From Xanthomonas sp. SI (GTDB lineage Bacteria; Pseudomonadota; Gammaproteobacteria; Xanthomonadales; Xanthomonadaceae): a stretch of 64,000 bases of DNA. The position numbers and the translations under genes are program-made. This document shows, in pieces, positions 17,821-25,717 of the stretch. Where the stretch lies: NCBI RefSeq assembly GCF_014236855.1, contig NZ_CP051261.1, forward strand, positions 2,852,001-2,916,000, given 5' to 3'. The notes under the pieces were generated by a model. That model was not told the origin of the DNA and made no database searches. It worked only from the letters and a program-made list of their open reading frames with translations. Each line of letters starts with the position of its first letter. The stretch's first letter is position 1.

Positions 17821-18774
17821 CTAGGCGGCCTGGGCCTCGGCGACCACCCGCAGCCGCGCCAGCACGTAGTCGGCCAGTTCGTGCGGGCTGTACTTGGCGA
17901 CGAAGGCGTTGGCGCCGACACGCTCGACCATGGCGTTGTTGAACACCCCCGACAGCGAGGTGTGCAGCAGCACGTACAGGCCGGCCAGGCCGGGGTGGCG
18001 CCGGATTTCCGTCGTCAGCGTATAGCCGTCCATCGCCGGCATCTCGATGTCGGAGATCACCATGGCGTAGCGCTCGGCCGGATTCTCGCCGCCCGCATGG
18101 ATCTGCAAGAGATGGTCCAGGGCCTGGCGGCCGTCGGACAGCAGGGTGGCGCCGACCCCGAGCTGGTCGAGCACGCTGCGGATCTGTTGCCGCGCCACAC
18201 GCGAGTCGTCCACCACCAGCACCTGCAGCTGCGAGCCGGTGAGCGCCAGTGCCGGGTCGATCAGCGCCTCGGTGCGGTTCTGGGCGATGTCGGCCAGCAC
18301 GCTTTCCACGTCGATGACCTGGATCAGTTCGCCCTGGAAGCGGGTCACCGCGGTCAGGTAGCTGGATTCGGCACCCAGTTCCGGCGGCGGATGGATGTCC
18401 TCCACCGCGATGTTGACGATGCGCTCCACGCCGCTGACCAGGAAGCCCTGCACCGAGCGGTTGAACTCGGTGACCACCAGGTAGCCGGGCGCCTTGTCGG
18501 CCTGCGTCTCGCGTTCCGGATGGCCGATCGCCAGGCCCAGGTCGAGCACCGGCACCGAACGGCCGCGCACATCGGCGACCCCGGAGAATTGCAGTGGCAG
18601 CCCTGGCACCTGGAATAGCTCCGGCCGGCGCAGCACTTCCTGCACCTTGAAGACGTTCACGCCAAAAAGCTGACGGCCGCCCAGCCGGAACAGCAGCAGG
18701 GCAAGCCGATTGTGGCCCGCCAAGCGGGTGCGCTGGTCGATTCGGTTGAGCAGGTCATGAGACATGGGGTTCAT
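17821..18774 (-). CDS. cheV: Chemotaxis coupling protein CheV (CheW-REC)
   Basis: CheV couples chemoreceptors to the CheA kinase and adapts through phosphorylation. The 317-residue product has an N-terminal CheW-like domain (about residues 20-165; LLLFRLGGRQLFGVNVFKVQ, DVRGRSVPVLDLGLAI) and a C-terminal receiver domain (about 185-310) with acidic pair VDDSR, phospho-acceptor Asp in MVISDIEMPAMDG and Lys in FVAKYSP. Two ATG codons, 18774 and 18765, are possible starts; the first has AAGG at good distance. It is encoded divergently from flgA, in the position usual for Xanthomonas and Pseudomonas flagellar loci. Confidence 0.94.
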   Translation of the reverse strand: MNPMSHDLLNRIDQRTRLAGHNRLALLLFRLGGRQLFGVNVFKVQEVLRRPELFQVPGLPLQFSGVADVRGRSVPVLDLGLAIGHPERETQADKAPGYLVVTEFNRSVQGFLVSGVERIVNIAVEDIHPPPELGAESSYLTAVTRFQGELIQVIDVESVLADIAQNRTEALIDPALALTGSQLQVLVVDDSRVARQQIRSVLDQLGVGATLLSDGRQALDHLLQIHAGGENPAERYAMVISDIEMPAMDGYTLTTEIRRHPGLAGLYVLLHTSLSGVFNNAMVERVGANAFVAKYSPHELADYVLARLRVVAEAQAA

Positions 18775-18833
18775 ATCGGCGCCTTCGCGGCGGAACTTGA
18801 GGCCGGGCTGTCGGCGCGCGGGGTGCGAATTGC

Positions 18834-18848
18834 GGCACGGGCTTTGCA
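18834..18848 (+). promoter_or_regulatory. sigma-54 promoter of flgA
   Basis: The plus strand reads GGCACG-GGCT-TTGCA, a full match to the -24 and -12 core at exact spacing. It lies 34-49 bases upstream of the flgA start in the divergent cheV-flgA region, and would drive flgA and, by read-through, flgMN. Confidence 0.85.
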
Positions 18849-18882
18849 TGGGACTGGCGACACCTTCATTAGAGAGATGGCC

Positions 18883-19527
18883 ATGCGCCTGATCCTGTTA
18901 GTGGTCCTGCTGGCGGCGATGCCGGCCTGGGCCGCGGAATTCCAACCGGTGGAGTCGATCCGCGCCGCGGCGCTGTCCACCCTTGGCCCCGATGCCGAAG
19001 CCGAGGCGACCCTGGACCCGTCGGTGCGTGTGCCGCTGTGTCCGGTGTCGTTGCAGGCGCAGCCGACCGGAACCACGACGGTGGAAGTGAGTTGCCCGCG
19101 CGAGGCCGGCTGGCGCCTGTTCGTGCCGGTCAAGGTGCGGCGCCTGCAGAACGTGCTGGTGCTGGGCCGCGGCCTGGCCGCTGGAGAAACCGTCGGTGCC
19201 GCCGATATGGTCGTCGAGAAGCGCGACGCGGCGCGGATCGTCGGTGCGGCAATGACCGATCCGGCCGCGGCGATCGGCAGGGTGGTGCGGCGGACCCTGC
19301 CGGCAGGCACTTTGCTGTCGGCCAGCGATCTGGTCGCGCAGCGGCTGGTGCGGCGCGGCGACAATGTGGCGCTGGTGGCGCGCAACGGCGCGCTGGAAGT
19401 GCGGATGGCGGGCCGCGCGCTCAGCGACGGCGGCGAGAACGAGCGGGTGACCGTCGAAAACCTGTCGTCTCGCCGCGTCGTTCAGGGAACCGTGTCACAA
19501 AATGGCGACGTTTTTGTGACGCGTTGA
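18883..19527 (+). CDS. flgA: Flagellar P-ring assembly chaperone FlgA
   Basis: FlgA is the periplasmic chaperone for P-ring (FlgI) assembly. The 214-residue precursor has a signal peptide (MRLILLVVLLAAMPAWAAE), a middle region with CPREAGWRLFVPVKV, and the C-terminal SAF-like domain with GRVVRRTLPAGTLLSASDLV. The start at ATG 18883 has AGAGAG six bases upstream; ATG 18877, two codons earlier, is the alternative. flgM follows after 65 bases with its own sigma-28 promoter. Confidence 0.95.
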   Translation: MRLILLVVLLAAMPAWAAEFQPVESIRAAALSTLGPDAEAEATLDPSVRVPLCPVSLQAQPTGTTTVEVSCPREAGWRLFVPVKVRRLQNVLVLGRGLAAGETVGAADMVVEKRDAARIVGAAMTDPAAAIGRVVRRTLPAGTLLSASDLVAQRLVRRGDNVALVARNGALEVRMAGRALSDGGENERVTVENLSSRRVVQGTVSQNGDVFVTR

Positions 19528-19536
19528 GATCTGGCC

Positions 19537-19563
19537 TAAAGTTCGTCGGTGTAGGGCCGTTAC
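19537..19563 (+). promoter_or_regulatory. sigma-28 (FliA) promoter of flgM
   Basis: TAAAGTTC (19537-19544), an 11-base spacer and GCCGTTAC (19556-19563) match the FliA consensus closely. It lies 30 bases before flgM. The anti-sigma factor would thus be made under FliA control as well as by read-through from flgA, which closes a feedback loop. Confidence 0.85.
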
Positions 19564-19572
19564 CTACACCGA
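19546..19572. repeat. Perfect inverted repeat across the flgM -10 element
   Basis: TCGGTGTAGG (19546-19555) and CCTACACCGA (19563-19572) are perfect 10-base reverse complements around GCCGTTA, which is almost all of the sigma-28 -10 box. There is no U-run, so it is not a normal terminator. It could be an operator, or a hairpin at the end of flgA-initiated transcripts. Confidence 0.85.
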
Positions 19573-19592
19573 ACCCGTAGCAGGATGTCGTC

Positions 19593-19910
19593 ATGAGCCA
19601 GAAAATTGAAGGGAATTCGCCGACCCAGGCCACCCTTCGTACTTCGACCGTCAACACCAAGGCCGCCTCCGGCGCGTCCGAGGACGGCAAGACGAGTGCG
19701 GTGGGCGCCACGGCCGCAACCGATAGCCTGCGCCTGACCGGCGAAGCGTCCGGGCTGCAAAGCCTGCAGCGCGAGCTGGCGGCGGCGCCGGCAGTGGACA
19801 GCAACCGCGTCGAGTCGGTGCGCAGCGCGCTGCAGAGCGGCAGCTACAAGATCAACCCCGACGCGATCGCCAGCCGCATGCTGGAGATGGATCAGCAGCT
19901 CAGCGCATGA
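19593..19910 (+). CDS. flgM: Anti-sigma-28 factor FlgM
   Basis: FlgM binds and holds FliA (sigma-28) inactive until it is exported through the finished hook-basal body. The 105-residue product has a disordered Ala/Ser/Thr-rich N-terminal half and a helical C-terminal half (VDSNRVESVRSALQSGSYKI, then NPDAIASRMLEMDQQL), which is the FliA-binding region. Its stop overlaps the flgN start (ATGA). Confidence 0.95.
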   Translation: MSQKIEGNSPTQATLRTSTVNTKAASGASEDGKTSAVGATAATDSLRLTGEASGLQSLQRELAAAPAVDSNRVESVRSALQSGSYKINPDAIASRMLEMDQQLSA

Positions 19911-20251
19911 ACACGACCGTGACCAACCCCTTGCAGCAGCTCAGCGACGCGCTCGCCGGCGAACGGCAGGCGTTGTTGGATCACAACGTGGAAGGCCTGA
20001 TGCAGGCGACCAGCGACAAGCTGGCCGCGCTGCGGGCGCTGGAAGCCAACGTGCCGGCCGGTGCCGAGGCCGAGTCGTTGCTGCGCCAGTTGGCCGACGC
20101 CAACCGCGCCAACGGCGCGTTGTTGTCGCGGCGGCGGCGCGAGGTCAACTGGGCGCTGCGGCACCTGGGACGCAGCGAGAGCGCCTCGTCCTACGATGCC
20201 AAGGGCCAGTCCAGCACATTGCGGATGAGCCGCCCGCTGGCGATCGCCTGA
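19907..20251 (+). CDS. flgN: Flagellar export chaperone FlgN
   Basis: FlgN is the cytoplasmic chaperone for the junction proteins FlgK and FlgL. The 114-residue product is helical (LQQLSDALAGERQALLDHNV; LMQATSDKLAALRALEAN) and has the family's polar C-terminal part with NGALLSRRRREVNWALRHLG. It is coupled to flgM by a 4-base overlap. The gap after it contains a short GCCGGC palindrome without a U-run. Confidence 0.9.
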   Translation: MNTTVTNPLQQLSDALAGERQALLDHNVEGLMQATSDKLAALRALEANVPAGAEAESLLRQLADANRANGALLSRRRREVNWALRHLGRSESASSYDAKGQSSTLRMSRPLAIA

Positions 20252-20349
20252 GACGCCGATCGCGGCACCGCCGGCCATGTGCCGGCATCTTCGCACCTGG
20301 CGATGGCATCGGCGTATATTGAGCGTCCGCTCGTTACCCGTTGCCTTTC

Positions 20350-21579
20350 GTGAATTTTGCCGATCCCGATTACACCGACACGGTGCCGTTGCCTTCGCGC
20401 AAGAGCCTGCTCGCGCTGAGCGAACTGATCGACGAAGGTCTGGTGCTGTTCCGCGCCGACGGCCGTCTGCTGCTGGCCAACAGTGCCGCCCGCGGCCACC
20501 TGTGCAATGCCGAAGTCTTCGACGACTGCGCCCTGGGCGAACGCCTGGCGCAGTGGCTGCCCAGCGATGCGCTGTCGCAGGCGCGCAGCAACGGCCGCTG
20601 GAGCGGCAGCCTGCCGACCGAAGAACACGTGGTGCTGGCGCATCTGTATTTCCATGCCGACGGCGACGATGGCCACTTTCTGGTGCTGATCCAGGGCATC
20701 GAAGGCCAGCAGGACTACGAACAGGAACTGCAACAGCGCCACGCCGAGTTGCGCCAGGCCTATCTGCGCCTCAACGGCGCGCAGGAAAAGCTGCTGCAGT
20801 CGGAGAAGATGGCCTCGATCGGCCAGCTCGCCGCCGGCGTCGCCCACGAGATCAACAACCCGATCGGCTACGTGCATTCCAACCTGGGCAGCCTGCAGGA
20901 ATACCTGCGCAGCCTGTTCACCCTGATCGAAGCCTACGAGCGCGCCCTGCGCGCGCCGGATCCGAAGGCGCTGATCCCGGAAATCGACGACATCCGCAAC
21001 CGCTTCGACATCGACTTCATCAGCCGCGACCTGCCGCAGCTGATGGCCGAGTCGCGCGAAGGCATCGAGCGGGTGACGCGGATCGTGCGCGACCTCAAGG
21101 ATTTCTCGTACTCCGGCCGCGAGGAATCTTGGAAGCTGGTGGACCTGCATTCCGGGCTCGAGTCCACGATCAACATCATCTGGAACGAGCTCAAGTACAA
21201 GGTCACCCTGGACCGCCACTACGGCAACCTGCCGCTGGTCGAATGCCTGCCGTCCGAGCTCAACCAGGTGTACATGAACCTGCTGCTCAACGCCGGCCAG
21301 GCGATCGGCGAGCGCGGCACCATCGTGGTCAGCACCGGCCAGGACGGCGAGGAAGTCTGGATCGAGTTCAAGGACTCCGGCGCCGGCATTCCGGCGGACC
21401 TGCTGCAGCGCATCTTCGACCCGTTCTTCACCACCAAGCCGGTCGGCAGCGGCACCGGCCTAGGCCTGTCGATCTCCTACGGCATCATCAACAAGCACCA
21501 CGGCCGCATCGACGTGACCAGCACCGTCGGCGAGGGCTCCAGCTTCCGGATCGTGATTCCGGTTCGGCAGCCTAAGTAG
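20350..21579 (+). CDS. Soluble PAS-type sensor histidine kinase
   Basis: This 409-residue cytoplasmic histidine kinase has no membrane segment. An N-terminal PAS-like region (about residues 20-120; LIDEGLVLFRADGRLLLANS) is followed by a coiled coil. The HisKA dimerisation domain has the H-box QLAAGVAHEINNPIGY (His166), and the HATPase domain has the N-box NQVYMNLLLNAGQAIG, FKDSGAGIPADLL and GTGLGLSISYGIINKHHG. The start is taken as GTG 20350; TTG 20341 is the alternative, and neither has a strong ribosome-binding site. It follows flgN in the same direction and is convergent with the GGDEF-EAL-REC gene, whose receiver domain could be its target. This resembles the RavS/RavR arrangement described in X. 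campestris, but the assignment is by context only. Confidence 0.9.
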   Translation: MNFADPDYTDTVPLPSRKSLLALSELIDEGLVLFRADGRLLLANSAARGHLCNAEVFDDCALGERLAQWLPSDALSQARSNGRWSGSLPTEEHVVLAHLYFHADGDDGHFLVLIQGIEGQQDYEQELQQRHAELRQAYLRLNGAQEKLLQSEKMASIGQLAAGVAHEINNPIGYVHSNLGSLQEYLRSLFTLIEAYERALRAPDPKALIPEIDDIRNRFDIDFISRDLPQLMAESREGIERVTRIVRDLKDFSYSGREESWKLVDLHSGLESTINIIWNELKYKVTLDRHYGNLPLVECLPSELNQVYMNLLLNAGQAIGERGTIVVSTGQDGEEVWIEFKDSGAGIPADLLQRIFDPFFTTKPVGSGTGLGLSISYGIINKHHGRIDVTSTVGEGSSFRIVIPVRQPK

Positions 21580-21582
21580 GAG

Positions 21583-21712
21583 CCGGGATTGGGGATTCGG
21601 GATTGGGGATTCGCAAGAGCGGTTTTGCGCTTGCTGTTCCAGTCCGTGCGTGTCGAGGAAAAGCCGGAATCGCTGCTTTTGCGAATCCCCAATCCCGAAT
21701 CCCCAATCCCGG
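21583..21712. repeat. Perfect 34-bp inverted repeat of GATTGGGGATTCGG units
   Basis: The left arm 21583-21616 and the right arm 21679-21712 are perfect reverse complements of 34 bases. Each contains two copies of GGGATTGGGGATTC. They enclose 62 bases of non-coding sequence and fill the gap between two convergent genes, so the hairpin may also stop transcription from both sides. Arrays of this kind are characteristic intergenic repeats of Xanthomonas. Confidence 0.9.
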
Positions 21713-21716
21713 CCCG

Positions 21717-23441
21717 TCAGGGCCCAGCATCCCGCCGCTGTTCGTCGTGCGTGCGGAACGCCTGGCGGATGTGTTCGCGCAGTTCGTCGTCGTTCCAGGG
21801 CTTGGTCAGGAAGCGGTAGATCGCGCCGCGGTTGATCGCGTCGGTGACGGTGGCCAGGTCGGTGTAGCCGGATAGCACCAGGCGGATGGTGTCGGGGTAG
21901 AGCATCTTCACCCGGCCCAGGAACTCGGTGCCGCTCATGTCGGACATGCGCTGGTCGGACAGGATCACCTGCACGTCGTTGGTGGCTAGCAGGTCGAAGG
22001 CGTCGCGCACGTTGCCGGCGGCCAGGATCCGGTAGCCGTCGCGGCGGAACAGGCGCACCAGCGAGCGCAGCACGTTCTCCTCGTCGTCGAGCAGCAGCAG
22101 GGTGCGGTCCGGGCGGGTCTCGGTGAACGATTCCGGGCGCAGGTAGCGGCGCCGCAGCGCCATGCCCGCGGCCTCGGCCGACATCGGTTCGCCGAACAGG
22201 TAGCCCTGGAAGATGTCGCAGTCGTTGCGGCGCAGGAAGCCCAGCTGCGCCTGCGATTCGACGCCGTTGGCGATCACCACCATGCCCAGCTGGTGGCCCA
22301 TGGCGATGATGGCGCGGGCGATCGCCGCCTCGCGGTTGCCGGCCGGCGCGCTCTTGATGAAGCTGCGGTCGATCTTCAGCTTGTCCACCGGATAGCGCAC
22401 CAGCGCGCTGAGGCTGGAATCGCCGGTGCCGAAGTTGTCCAGGCTCAGGCTGATGCCTTCGCGGCACAGGTTGGCCAGGGTCTCGTGGACGAAGTTGACG
22501 TTGTTGGTCAGCGCGCTTTCGTTGATCTCCAGCACCATCATCTGCGGCGGCACGCCGGCCGCCTGCAGCGCCGACATCACTTCGTTGAAGAAGGTCGGGC
22601 GCAGCAGCTGCAAGGTGGAGACGTTGACCGCGATGGTGAAGTCGTCGAAGCCCTGGTCGCGCCATAGCCGCGCCTGGCGCAGCGCGCCTTCCATCACCCA
22701 GGTGCCGATCTGCACGATCACGCCCAGCCGCTCGGCGGTGCGCATGAACCGTTCCGGCACCAGGATGCCCAGCGTCGGCGACTGCCAGCGCAGCAGCGAT
22801 TCCATGCCGACCACGCGTCCGTCGCGGGCGCTGACCATCGGCTGGTAGCGCAGGCGCAGCTCGCCGTTGGGGATCGCATCGACGATCTGCCGCGAGATGA
22901 TGCTCTCGCTGTGCGCGCTGGGCGGGCCGTCGGCCGCGTACAGGCGCACCATGTTGCCGCCTTCGCGCGCGGCCTGGTAGACCGCGTCCTCGGCGTAGTC
23001 GAGCAGCGTGGACAGGCGCGTGGAGTGTTCCGGGCACAGGCTCACGCCGATCTTGCCGGTCATGAACAAGGTGTACGGCAGCACCGACAGCGGCAGCTCG
23101 ATCTGCTGCCGGATCTCTTCGGCGAAGGCCTCCGGCGGCGGCACGTCGGCGGTGCGCGGCACCGCCATGACCAGTTCGTCGCTGCCGTGGCGCCACAACA
23201 GGCCGCGCCCGCGCAGGTGCGCCTGCAACCGATGCGCCAGCAGCGCCAGCGCGTGGTCGCCCACTTCCGCGCTCATGTTCTCGTTGATCGAGGCGAAGTG
23301 GTCGATGTCGATGTGCAGCAGCATCACCCCCGGCCCGCCGGCCAGCGACTCGGCGATCATGCCGGTCAGCGCGGGGTGGCCTGCGCCCAGGCGCGACGGA
23401 AGTTCGTCGTCTGGCGGCACGGGGACAGCGGGATTCCACAT
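21717..23441 (-). CDS. Degenerate GGDEF-EAL protein with C-terminal receiver domain (RavR-like)
   Basis: This 574-residue protein has the order GGDEF (about residues 30-170), EAL (about 180-435), REC (about 445-565). The GGDEF signature is replaced by HGSDEL (85-90), so cyclase activity is unlikely. The EAL domain reads ESLLRW (214-219) and keeps Glu305, Glu308, Lys356 and QGY, but DDFGTG is DNFGTG (Asn336) and AEGVE is ANGVE (Asn392), two changes at residues needed for catalysis. The receiver domain has an intact acidic pair (LLDDEE) and Asp496. X. campestris RavR, encoded near the flagellar genes, has similar domains and acts on c-di-GMP and virulence; this may be its relative, with activity lost or turned to c-di-GMP binding. 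It lies 4 bases downstream of a kinase gene, its probable partner. Confidence 0.9.
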   Translation of the reverse strand: MWNPAVPVPPDDELPSRLGAGHPALTGMIAESLAGGPGVMLLHIDIDHFASINENMSAEVGDHALALLAHRLQAHLRGRGLLWRHGSDELVMAVPRTADVPPPEAFAEEIRQQIELPLSVLPYTLFMTGKIGVSLCPEHSTRLSTLLDYAEDAVYQAAREGGNMVRLYAADGPPSAHSESIISRQIVDAIPNGELRLRYQPMVSARDGRVVGMESLLRWQSPTLGILVPERFMRTAERLGVIVQIGTWVMEGALRQARLWRDQGFDDFTIAVNVSTLQLLRPTFFNEVMSALQAAGVPPQMMVLEINESALTNNVNFVHETLANLCREGISLSLDNFGTGDSSLSALVRYPVDKLKIDRSFIKSAPAGNREAAIARAIIAMGHQLGMVVIANGVESQAQLGFLRRNDCDIFQGYLFGEPMSAEAAGMALRRRYLRPESFTETRPDRTLLLLDDEENVLRSLVRLFRRDGYRILAAGNVRDAFDLLATNDVQVILSDQRMSDMSGTEFLGRVKMLYPDTIRLVLSGYTDLATVTDAINRGAIYRFLTKPWNDDELREHIRQAFRTHDEQRRDAGP

Positions 23442-23445
23442 CGTT

Positions 23446-25545
23446 TCAGGGTCCAGGTGGGTGCGTCGGCGTCGCCGCCGTCGTATAGGGCAGGCACAGC
23501 GTCACCCGCGTGCCGGCACCGGGCGCAGTGTCGATCTGCAGGGTACCGCCTGCGCTCTGCGCGCGCTCGCGCATCACGATCAGGCCCAGTCCGCGCGGTC
23601 CGGCCGGATCGAAGCCGTCGCCGTCGTCGACCACCTCCAGGCGCAGCTGGCGGTGCTGCTCGTCGCTCAGCGCCATGCGCACTTCGCCGGCGCAGGCGTG
23701 GCGCAGCACGTTGGTCAGGCTTTCCTGGGCGATGCGGAAGCAGGCCTGCTCGACCTCGCCGCTGGGCCGCGCGGGCAGGGTGGCGATCTCCAGCTGCAGG
23801 CGCACCGGCGAGGCGCGGAACAGCATGCCGGCCTGCCAGCGCAGCGCCGCCTCCAGGCCGAGCGCGTCCAGCTGCGGCGGGCGCAGCAGGGTGGACAGGT
23901 TGCGCAGCTTGGTGATGCTGCTGTCGGCCAGCTGCACGATCTCGTTGAGGTCTTCGCGGCGGCGCTCGGCATCGGCTTCGTCCAGCGCGGCGTGCGCGGA
24001 CAGTTTCATCGCGGTGATCGCCTGGCCGATGTCGTCGTGCAGGTCGCGCGAGATCGCGCGGCGCTCGTCCTCCTGCAGCGAGAACAGCCGCCGCGCCATC
24101 GCCTGCAGCTCGCGGTTGCTCAGCGCCAGCGCGTCGCGCATGCGCTCGGGCTCGCTGAGGTCGCGCACGATCAGCAGCTTGCAGTCGCGGCCGCTGTAGC
24201 GCACCTTGCCGAACGACAGCCCGGCATGGAACAGCGAACCGTCGCGCCGGCGCATGCGCGCGGCGGCGCCGCGCTCGCCCTTGTCGCCGGCATCGCGCAT
24301 CTGCTCGCGCACCTGCTGCAGATCGCTGGGATAGACCAGGCCCTGCAGCGGTTCGCCGAGCAGGTTCTCGCCCTCGTAGCCGAACTGCCCGGCGCAGGCG
24401 GCATTGGCGTACAGCACGTGCTCCTGGTGCAGGATCGCCACCCCGTCGGGCAGCACCCGCACCAGTTCGCGGAACTGCTCCTCGCGCTCGTGCAGCAGGC
24501 GCCGCGAGCGTTCGTGCTCGGTCACGTCCTGCAGGGTGCCGCGCACGCAGGCCGCGCCATCGTCGTCGCTGGCCGATTCGGCGCGCAGGTGCAGCATGCG
24601 CGCCTGGCCGTCGGCGGCCAGCACCGGCAGCAGCATGTCCAGTTGCACCGGCGCGGCGCCGCACAGATCCTCGAGCATGCGCTGGATGCGCGCCTGCGAC
24701 GCCAGGTCGGCGGGGATCAGCAATTCCTCCAGGCGATGCTGGCGCGGCGCCTCCGGCGCGCGCCGGCCGAGCATCCGGTAGACCTGGTCGGAATAGCGGC
24801 CCAGGCCGCTGCCCGGGTCCAGTTGCCAGGAGCCGAGGCGGGCGATCGCCTGCGCTTCCTCCAGCCGCAGCAGCGCCTGATCGCGTCGCTGCTGTGCCTC
24901 GTGCTCGGCGCTGCGGTCGCTGATCACCACCAGTCGCGCGCCGCGGCCGCGGTAGTCCAGGCCTGTGCTGCGCGCTTCGACCATGCGCTGGCTGCCGTCG
25001 CGCAGGCGCAGCGGCTCGGCCACCACGCAGACCTTGGAGGGGGCGTCGCGGATCGCCTGGATCACCTCGCTCATGCGCTCGGCGGCGTCGGCCGGCCATA
25101 GCCGGCCCAGTTCCAGGCCGACGAAGCTGTCGTGCGGCCAGCCGAAAAAGGCGATCGCCGCCGGATTGACGTCCACCACCCGCAGCGTTTCCGGATCGTA
25201 GACCAGCATCGGGCTGGGATTGGCCTGGAACATCTGCCGGTAGCCGGCCTCGGACAGCGCCAGCTGCGCATGCACCTGAACGGCGCCGCGCACCAGCGGG
25301 CGCAGCAGGCAGTACAGGGCGATGGCGGTCAACAGCAGGAACACCGCATCGTTGACCAGTTGCAGCACGGCCAGGGTGTGCGTGTCGTTCACGAACCGGA
25401 CCAGCAGCAGGTCGCTGCCCAGCGACCAGATCAGGCCGATCAGCAGGTACAGCAGTGCGGTCCGCCAGATTCCCCGGTCCAGCCGCTGCGCCAGACGCAT
25501 GCCCGCGGACGGGGAGGTCGGGGAGAGATCGCGTTGTGGTTGCAT
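23446..25545 (-). CDS. Membrane PAS histidine kinase of the HisKA_3 (NarX/DegS) type
   Basis: This 699-residue kinase has two N-terminal membrane segments (about residues 28-48 and 63-84), three PAS-type sensor domains (about 100-210, 225-345 and 352-465) and a HisKA_3 dimerisation domain with ERRAISRDLHDDIGQAITAM (His503). The ATPase domain has QESLTNVLRHA, DDGDGFDP and GLGLIVMRERAQSAGG. The start is ATG 25545; ATG 25500 is possible but has no better ribosome-binding site. The kinase and the GGDEF-EAL-REC gene are 4 bases apart and surely co-transcribed. HisKA_3 kinases usually pair with LuxR-type regulators, so pairing with a c-di-GMP regulator is unusual; the LuxR-type regulator at 1703-2335 is another candidate. 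Confidence 0.92.
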   Translation of the reverse strand: MQPQRDLSPTSPSAGMRLAQRLDRGIWRTALLYLLIGLIWSLGSDLLLVRFVNDTHTLAVLQLVNDAVFLLLTAIALYCLLRPLVRGAVQVHAQLALSEAGYRQMFQANPSPMLVYDPETLRVVDVNPAAIAFFGWPHDSFVGLELGRLWPADAAERMSEVIQAIRDAPSKVCVVAEPLRLRDGSQRMVEARSTGLDYRGRGARLVVISDRSAEHEAQQRRDQALLRLEEAQAIARLGSWQLDPGSGLGRYSDQVYRMLGRRAPEAPRQHRLEELLIPADLASQARIQRMLEDLCGAAPVQLDMLLPVLAADGQARMLHLRAESASDDDGAACVRGTLQDVTEHERSRRLLHEREEQFRELVRVLPDGVAILHQEHVLYANAACAGQFGYEGENLLGEPLQGLVYPSDLQQVREQMRDAGDKGERGAAARMRRRDGSLFHAGLSFGKVRYSGRDCKLLIVRDLSEPERMRDALALSNRELQAMARRLFSLQEDERRAISRDLHDDIGQAITAMKLSAHAALDEADAERRREDLNEIVQLADSSITKLRNLSTLLRPPQLDALGLEAALRWQAGMLFRASPVRLQLEIATLPARPSGEVEQACFRIAQESLTNVLRHACAGEVRMALSDEQHRQLRLEVVDDGDGFDPAGPRGLGLIVMRERAQSAGGTLQIDTAPGAGTRVTLCLPYTTAATPTHPPGP

Positions 25546-25717
25546 GCCCCGACAGCCCGATGCGGCGGTATTCGTCCACCGCCATCTTACCGGCAAGCGG
25601 CCATTGCGGCCCAGCGCGCCCGGCGCCACGGCCGGCCCGGCGCTCAATTAATGCCGCCGGGTGCCGTTATCTCCTTCGTCCGCCAGCACCAGCGCGGCAG
25701 AAACGGAGCACCTCGGC

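Noticed and set aside
18765..18800. Sigma-28-like sequence (TCAAGTTC, 12-base spacer, GCCGATAT) before cheV
   Set aside because: The spacing is 12 instead of 11, the -35 half is weak, and the -10 half overlaps the preferred cheV start codon. It may be chance.
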